A DNA stretch of 19,056 bases from assembly GCA_007116445.1 (NCBI GenBank), contig SKIM01000347.1, positions 1 to 19,056 of the forward strand. The letters run 5' to 3'. Origin of the DNA: Natronohydrobacter sp. (GTDB lineage Bacteria; Pseudomonadota; Alphaproteobacteria; Rhodobacterales; Rhodobacteraceae). Below the pieces are notes generated by a model. It was given only the letters and a program-made list of their open reading frames with translations, made no database searches and was not told the DNA's origin. Positions 15,136-19,056 of this stretch are shown in pieces. The stretch's first letter is position 1, and each line of letters starts with the position of its first letter. The position numbers were made by a program, and so were the translations under genes.

Positions 15136-15770
15136 CCTTTTCAAGACGTGGATTTCTGTTCAGTGCTGGCAGCATGACGCTGCTTTCGGGCTGCGGCGCG
15201 CTCTCTGCGCTCGGGGATGCGACGACGCCACTGGATGCTTTTGAGCTGCGCGCCCCTGATTTGCCACAGGCCGGACGCATGCTGCAACGCGCGCTGAGCA
15301 TCGAGCCGCCGACGACTTCGGGCGCGCTGGATATCGACCGCATCCTGATCAAGCCAAATGCGGTCCAGTCGCTCTATCTCCCTGGGGTGCGCTGGTCGGA
15401 CAAGGCCCCTTTGATGTTTCAGACTGTAATGCTGCGGGCTTTCGAAGACACTGAAGCTCTGGCTTTCGTCGGTCGCCGACCGCTTGGCGGGACGGGTGAT
15501 TTCGCGCTTTTGTCAGAAATCACGGACTTTCAGGCCGAATTGTCTGCGGATGGTCAGTCGGTCACTACCCGGATCCGGCTGGTGGCGCGGATGGTGCGAG
15601 AGAGCGACGCACGGGTGCTGGCGCGGCGCAGTTTTCAGGGGCTGGCGCCAGCGGCCTCGACCGAGACGCTGGATGTGGTGCAAGCCTTCAACGTAGCGTC
15701 GGATGCAGTGCTTAATGATCTGGTGCGCTGGGGGCTGGAGGTGATCGGCCTGCGCTTGCCCACTGTCTGA
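15132..15770 (+). CDS. ABC-type transport auxiliary lipoprotein, possible Tat substrate
   Basis: A 212-residue lipoprotein of the ABC transport auxiliary family (PqiC-like). The signal peptide is short, with the lipobox LSGC at residues 18-21 and Cys21 as the lipidation site. It also contains SRRGFLF (residues 4-10), which fits the twin-arginine consensus, so export through Tat is plausible. The mature part has ALDIDRILIKPNAV and YLPGVRWSDKAPLMF, the characteristic central pattern of these proteins. In related systems such lipoproteins sit at the outer membrane and pair with an MCE protein; here it is translationally coupled to mlaD. It may provide the outer-membrane end of the lipid bridge. 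It is the last gene of the operon, followed by a hairpin at 15787. Confidence 0.88.
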   Translation: MTFSRRGFLFSAGSMTLLSGCGALSALGDATTPLDAFELRAPDLPQAGRMLQRALSIEPPTTSGALDIDRILIKPNAVQSLYLPGVRWSDKAPLMFQTVMLRAFEDTEALAFVGRRPLGGTGDFALLSEITDFQAELSADGQSVTTRIRLVARMVRESDARVLARRSFQGLAPAASTETLDVVQAFNVASDAVLNDLVRWGLEVIGLRLPTV

Positions 15771-15786
15771 CACGGAAGCGAGGTTC

Positions 15787-15820
15787 GTGGGGCTCTGCCC
15801 CACACCCCGGGATATTTTTA
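15787..15820 (+). terminator. GC hairpin plus CCGGGATATTTTT intergenic motif
   Basis: GTGGGGC (15787-15793) pairs perfectly with GCCCCAC (15797-15803) around a TCT loop, and CCGGGATATTTTTA follows. The stem then T-run layout fits an intrinsic terminator for the Mla operon, although the T-run is 9 bp beyond the stem. I recall the same GGGGCTCTGCCCC / CCGGGATATTTTT combination between many genes of Rhodobacterales, so it is probably also a dispersed repeat of that order. Only one copy is visible here. Confidence 0.55.
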
Positions 15821-15844
15821 CAAGGTTGAAAGAGGCTGGTTGCC

Positions 15845-16423
15845 GTGATCCGCAAGCTTTATGACTGGACCCTGTCACTGGCGCGCCATCCGCGTGCGCT
15901 TTGGGCGCTCGCATTTGTGGCTTTCATCGAAAGCTCGGTCTTTCCGATTCCACCCGATGTGTTGATGATCGCGATGATCGTTGCGCGCCCGTCACGCGCC
16001 TTCGTGATTGCGGCTGTGGCGACGGTGGCGTCGGTTGCCGGGGGGCTTGCGGGCTACGCCATCGGCTATGGCGCATTCGAGACATTGGGACGCCCGGTGC
16101 TTGAATTCTACGGCAAGGACGCCTATTTCGCCGAATTTCAGGCGCGCTATAATGAATGGGGCGCATGGGCGGTGTTGATCGCAGGGGTAACGCCTTTCCC
16201 ATACAAGGTCATCACCATCCTGTCAGGCGCTACGGCGCTGAATATCTGGGTGTTCATGATCGCCTCTCTGGTGGCGCGGGCTTTCCGTTTCTTCATTGTG
16301 GCGGCACTTTTGTGGAAATTTGGGCCGCCGATCCGGGATTTTATCGAGGCGCGGTTGGGATTGGTTTTCACGGTGCTGATGGTGCTTCTGGTGGGGGGAT
16401 TCATCGCGGTGCGGTATCTGTGA
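15845..16423 (+). CDS. DedA/YqaA-type (VTT domain) membrane protein
   Basis: A 192-residue polytopic inner-membrane protein of the SNARE-associated/DedA superfamily, closest in appearance to YqaA. Key features are Glu29 and FPIPPD (33-38) in the first re-entrant region, a glycine-rich stretch (GGLAGYAIGYGAFETLG, about residues 66-82), GVTPFPYKV at 114-122, and an arginine pair in ARAFRFF. Family members are linked to lipid flipping across membranes and envelope homeostasis, but substrates of this subgroup are unknown. The start is GTG at 15845 with AGAGG 9 nt upstream. Its TGA shares a base with the dsbB ATG (TGATG), so the two are coupled. Being downstream of a lipid-transport operon is suggestive, but the hairpin at 15787 separates them. 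Confidence 0.85.
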   Translation: MIRKLYDWTLSLARHPRALWALAFVAFIESSVFPIPPDVLMIAMIVARPSRAFVIAAVATVASVAGGLAGYAIGYGAFETLGRPVLEFYGKDAYFAEFQARYNEWGAWAVLIAGVTPFPYKVITILSGATALNIWVFMIASLVARAFRFFIVAALLWKFGPPIRDFIEARLGLVFTVLMVLLVGGFIAVRYL

Positions 16424-16875
16424 TGCGGAAGAAGCTGCAACTTGTTGCCTTGGCTGGATCGATCGGATTGCTGGTCGGTGCGCTGGCTTTCGAGCATCTG
16501 GGTGGCATGGCGCCCTGTCCCTTGTGTCTGTGGCAACGCTGGCCGCATCTCGTGGCGCTTGTCGGGGCGGGGGCGCTGGTCTTTGGCGGGGCTGTTTTTG
16601 CCCTGATCGGGGCGGCCGGGGCGTCGACGTCAGGCGGGATTGCCGTGTATCATACCGGCGTCGAGCGTGGCTGGTGGCCGGGCCCGGCCAATTGCGCTGT
16701 CGGCGATATCACTGGCCTGAGCGCCGAGGAATTGCTTGCGCAGATCATGGCCGCCCCGGTCGTGCGCTGTGACGAAGTGGCTTGGGAACTCCTGGGCCTG
16801 TCCATGGCGAGCTGGAACGCGGTAGCATCATTCGGGATTGCCGCGCTGTGGTTGATCAGCCTGCGTCTGCGTTAA
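16423..16875 (+). CDS. dsbB: Disulfide bond formation protein DsbB family
   Basis: A 150-residue four-helix inner-membrane protein that would reoxidise periplasmic DsbA and pass electrons to quinone. The first periplasmic pair is CPLC (Cys32 and Cys35) followed by WQRWPH, the quinone-site arginine region. The second pair is Cys91 (GPANCAVG) and Cys116 (VVRCDEVAW). All four catalytic cysteines are therefore present. Hydrophobic helices lie at about residues 7-27, 42-63, 68-78 and 128-148. The open frame extends upstream to 16156, but that part overlaps the DedA-type gene; the ATG at 16423 gives the normal length. Its TAA stop overlaps the stop of convergent usg. No dsbA gene lies in the window. 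Confidence 0.92.
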   Translation: MRKKLQLVALAGSIGLLVGALAFEHLGGMAPCPLCLWQRWPHLVALVGAGALVFGGAVFALIGAAGASTSGGIAVYHTGVERGWWPGPANCAVGDITGLSAEELLAQIMAAPVVRCDEVAWELLGLSMASWNAVASFGIAALWLISLRLR

Positions 16876-17171
16876 TGCAGTCTCAGGTCACGGCGCGAAA
16901 ATTTTCCAACCTCGAATTCGCCGACAACATGGCGCCATTCCCCGGCACAGAGCCGCTTGCGATGGGTGAACCGGACACTATGGAGTGGCCCGTCGATACT
17001 GTCCTGCCAGAATTCGATGAATTCGAATAATCTGGGATAATCCGGCGCGAGATCATAATCCTGCCAGACAAAGCTGTTCAGAACATGGGTATGATCGGGC
17101 ATGCGGTAGATCATTTCCGCCGTCGTCAGCCCATAGCCCTTGAGCATCAGCTCGACTTCGCTTCTTTCCAT
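16872..17171 (-). CDS. usg: Usg-family protein
   Basis: A 99-residue protein matching the alphaproteobacterial Usg family, named after the gene found near trp genes. Recognisable features are LMLKGYGLTTAEMIYRMPDH, the WQDYDLAPDYP segment and the C-terminal VGEFEVGKFSRRD. It is rich in aromatic and acidic residues, has no signal or membrane segment, and its biochemical role is unknown. GAGGTG (17182-17177 on the minus strand) is a strong ribosome binding site 5 nt before the ATG. It is convergent with dsbB: the two TAA stops overlap in the palindrome TTAA (16872-16875). Its promoter must lie in the region shared with gyrA, transcribed the other way. No trp gene is present nearby. Confidence 0.88.
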   Translation of the reverse strand: MERSEVELMLKGYGLTTAEMIYRMPDHTHVLNSFVWQDYDLAPDYPRLFEFIEFWQDSIDGPLHSVRFTHRKRLCAGEWRHVVGEFEVGKFSRRDLRLH

Positions 17172-17244
17172 CAGTCACCTCTGCTTTCGTCAGTGCTGCT
17201 CGAATCATGCCAGAGAGATGATAATTTTCAATGAAAACATGTTG

Positions 17245-17274
17245 TTGGCACTCGATCTGCGTGGCTGCCATATT
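17245..17274 (+). promoter_or_regulatory. gyrA: Candidate gyrA promoter
   Basis: TTGGCA (17245-17250) and CATATT (17269-17274), spaced by 18 bp, are a plausible sigma-70 promoter that would leave a leader of about 85 nt before gyrA. A second, weaker candidate is TTGCAC (17291-17296) with TAGAGT (17315-17320), also at 18 bp. The 194-bp usg-gyrA region is more AT-rich than its surroundings, as expected for a divergent promoter region. Nothing else stands out there. Confidence 0.4.
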
Positions 17275-17365
17275 GCGGGGGAAAGCAGCATTGCACCCCA
17301 TATCGTGGTTCTGATAGAGTAGCGCAAACCACATCTAGAGCATGTGACAAAGCTGCGAGGACAAT

Positions 17366-19056
17366 GTGAGCGACGCCCCGGAACCCCCTGAAAACATGGA
17401 CGAAACCCCGCCTGCTAACCCTGGTGGTCCGAGTGTTTCGATCACTCAGGAAATGCGCGCCTCTTATCTCGATTACGCGATGAGTGTGATCGTCAGCCGG
17501 GCGATCCCTGATTTGCGCGACGGCTTAAAACCTGTGCACCGGCGTATTCTTTATGCAATGCACGAATCCGGCAACACACATGACAAGCCCTATCGCAAGT
17601 CGGCCCGCGCGGTTGGTGATGTGATGGGGAAATATCACCCGCATGGCGACAGCGCGATCTATGATGCGCTCGTGCGGATGGCGCAGCCGTTTTCGATGTC
17701 GCTGAAGCTGCTGGACGGGCAGGGCAATTTCGGCTCGATGGATGGCGATAACGCCGCTGCCATGCGCTATACCGAAGTGCGGATGGACAAATCCGCGGCC
17801 TATCTGCTGGCCGATATCGACAAGGATACGGTTGATTTTCAGGACAATTATGACGGGCGCGACCGTGAACCAACCGTGCTGCCCGCGCGCTTTCCCAATA
17901 TGCTGGTCAATGGTGCAGGCGGGATCGCGGTCGGGATGGCGACGAATATCCCGCCGCATAATCTGGGCGAGGTGATCGACGCAACGCTGGCGCTGATCGA
18001 GAACCCGGATCTGAGCAGTGCGGATCTGATCGACTATGTGCCTGCACCGGATTTCCCCACAGGCGGGATCATTCTGGGCCGGTCGGGCGCGCGCAAGGCC
18101 TATCTCGAAGGGCGCGGTTCGGTCGTGATCCGGGCGAAAACGCATATCGAGGAGATCCGCAAGGATCGTTTCGCCATCATCATCGACGAAATTCCCTATC
18201 AGGTGAACAAATCCACCATGGTGGAAAAGATCGCGGATGCCGTGCGCGAAAAGAAGATCGAAGGCATCGCTTCGGTCGCGGATGAATCTGACCGCGTGGG
18301 CGTGCGGGTGGTGGTTGAACTCAAGCGCGATTCGACGCCGGATGTGGTGCTTAATCAGCTGTTCCGCTTCACCCCGATGCAGACCTCTTTCGGCTGCAAC
18401 ATGCTGGCGCTGAATGCGGGGCGGCCTGAACAGCTTGCCCTGCGCGATTTCCTGACGGCCTTTATCGGTTTCCGCGAGGAGGTTGTGACGCGGCGCACAG
18501 CCTATGAGTTGAACAAGGCGCGCGAGCGCAGCCATGTGCTTTGCGGTCTGGCTGTGGCGGTGTCGAATGTTGATGAGGTGGTGGCCACGATCCGGTCCTC
18601 GGCCGATCCCGCAGAGGCGCGCGAGAAACTGATGACGCGGCGTTGGCCTGCGGCGGATATCGCGGCCTATATCCGGCTGATCGATGATCCCAGCCATACG
18701 ATGAACGATGATGGCACCTATAACCTGTCGGAAGTGCAGGCGCGCGCAATTCTGGAGCTGCGGCTGCAGCGGTTGACTGCGATGGGCGTCAAGGAAGTCA
18801 CGGACGAGCTGGAAGCGCTCGCCGCCAAGATCAAGGATTACCTCGATATCCTGCGCTCGCGCGTTCGCGTGATGGAGATCATCAGCACAGAACTGGCGGA
18901 AGTGCGCGAGCTCTTCGCTGTCCCGCGCCGGACCGAGATCGTCGACTGGGCGGGCGATATGGAGGACGAGGATCTCATCGAGCGTGAGGATATGGTCGTC
19001 ACCATCACGAGCGGAGGCTATATCAAGCGTACGCCGCTGGCTGATTTCCGCGCGCA
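17366..19056 (+). CDS. gyrA: DNA gyrase subunit A (3'-truncated by window)
   Basis: About 563 N-terminal residues of the type II topoisomerase subunit that cuts and rejoins DNA. The breakage-reunion domain is clear: SYLDYAMSVIVSRAIPDLRDG, KYHPHGDSAIYD and GNFGSMDGD. The catalytic tyrosine is Tyr135 in AAMRYTE, with Arg134 beside it. The quinolone-determining positions equivalent to E. coli Ser83 and Asp87 are Ser96 and Asp100, the susceptible residues. The numbering offset of 13 comes from an N-terminal extension rich in Pro and Glu. I chose the GTG at 17366 with GAGG (17357-17360) 5 nt upstream; an in-frame ATG at 17396 is an alternative. The window ends at the first part of the C-terminal DNA-wrapping domain (SGGYIKRTPLADF). 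Confidence 0.97.
   Translation, partial: MSDAPEPPENMDETPPANPGGPSVSITQEMRASYLDYAMSVIVSRAIPDLRDGLKPVHRRILYAMHESGNTHDKPYRKSARAVGDVMGKYHPHGDSAIYDALVRMAQPFSMSLKLLDGQGNFGSMDGDNAAAMRYTEVRMDKSAAYLLADIDKDTVDFQDNYDGRDREPTVLPARFPNMLVNGAGGIAVGMATNIPPHNLGEVIDATLALIENPDLSSADLIDYVPAPDFPTGGIILGRSGARKAYLEGRGSVVIRAKTHIEEIRKDRFAIIIDEIPYQVNKSTMVEKIADAVREKKIEGIASVADESDRVGVRVVVELKRDSTPDVVLNQLFRFTPMQTSFGCNMLALNAGRPEQLALRDFLTAFIGFREEVVTRRTAYELNKARERSHVLCGLAVAVSNVDEVVATIRSSADPAEAREKLMTRRWPAADIAAYIRLIDDPSHTMNDDGTYNLSEVQARAILELRLQRLTAMGVKEVTDELEALAAKIKDYLDILRSRVRVMEIISTELAEVRELFAVPRRTEIVDWAGDMEDEDLIEREDMVVTITSGGYIKRTPLADFRA

Noticed and set aside
17525..18697. Minus-strand open frame of 390 codons opposite gyrA
   Set aside because: Complete overlap with gyrA, no ribosome binding site that stands out and no recognisable motifs.

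Overview
The window looks like chromosomal DNA of an alphaproteobacterium, most likely a Rhodobacterales (Rhodobacter/Roseobacter-type) species. This rests on GC-rich codon use, an iscR-iscS-sufB-sufC-sufD-sufS gene order with a single-cysteine IscR, an Irr-type iron control element, an Usg protein, and a GC hairpin followed by a 'CCGGGATATTTTT' intergenic motif that I recall from this order. I see no phage, transposon, integrase or CRISPR array.

Layout. (1) 1-1344, minus strand: a TetR-family repressor bracketed by two near-identical TGAAC-N3-GTTCA operators, then an alpha/beta hydrolase. (2) 1345-9298, plus strand: a long, tightly packed Fe-S cluster assembly operon. It runs IscR regulator, IscS-type cysteine desulfurase, SufB, a 64-residue membrane protein, SufC, SufD, two Yip1-like membrane proteins and SufS. 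(3) 9348-9424: tRNA-Arg(CCG) with its own promoter. (4) 9464-11340, minus strand: two overlapping genes for an SGNH-like protein and a GSCFA-domain protein. (5) 11488-15770, plus strand: a four-gene lipid-transport (Mla-type) operon with a STAS-MlaE fusion, MlaF, a long MlaD and an outer-membrane-type auxiliary lipoprotein. It ends at a hairpin. (6) 15845-16875: a DedA/YqaA-type membrane protein overlapping DsbB, which meets the convergent usg gene stop-to-stop. (7) 17366-end: gyrA, cut off by the window edge.

How the genes work together. In the SUF operon the desulfurases take sulfur from cysteine, SufBCD is the ATP-driven scaffold, and IscR is expected to adjust expression to Fe-S status. 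The iscR promoter carries a candidate IscR box directly abutting a perfect Irr-type ICE palindrome, so cluster status and iron/heme status could meet at one promoter. A second ICE-like palindrome lies inside iscS in an AT-rich, atypical-codon patch and may mark an internal or antisense promoter. In the Mla operon an ATPase and permease in the inner membrane would drive lipid through a long MlaD tether towards a lipoprotein at the outer membrane; no soluble MlaC carrier is present.

The most interesting signals are the paired iron operators, the cysteine-poor IscR, the three uncharacterised membrane proteins in the SUF operon, the flanking TetR operator pair, and the SGNH/GSCFA gene pair.
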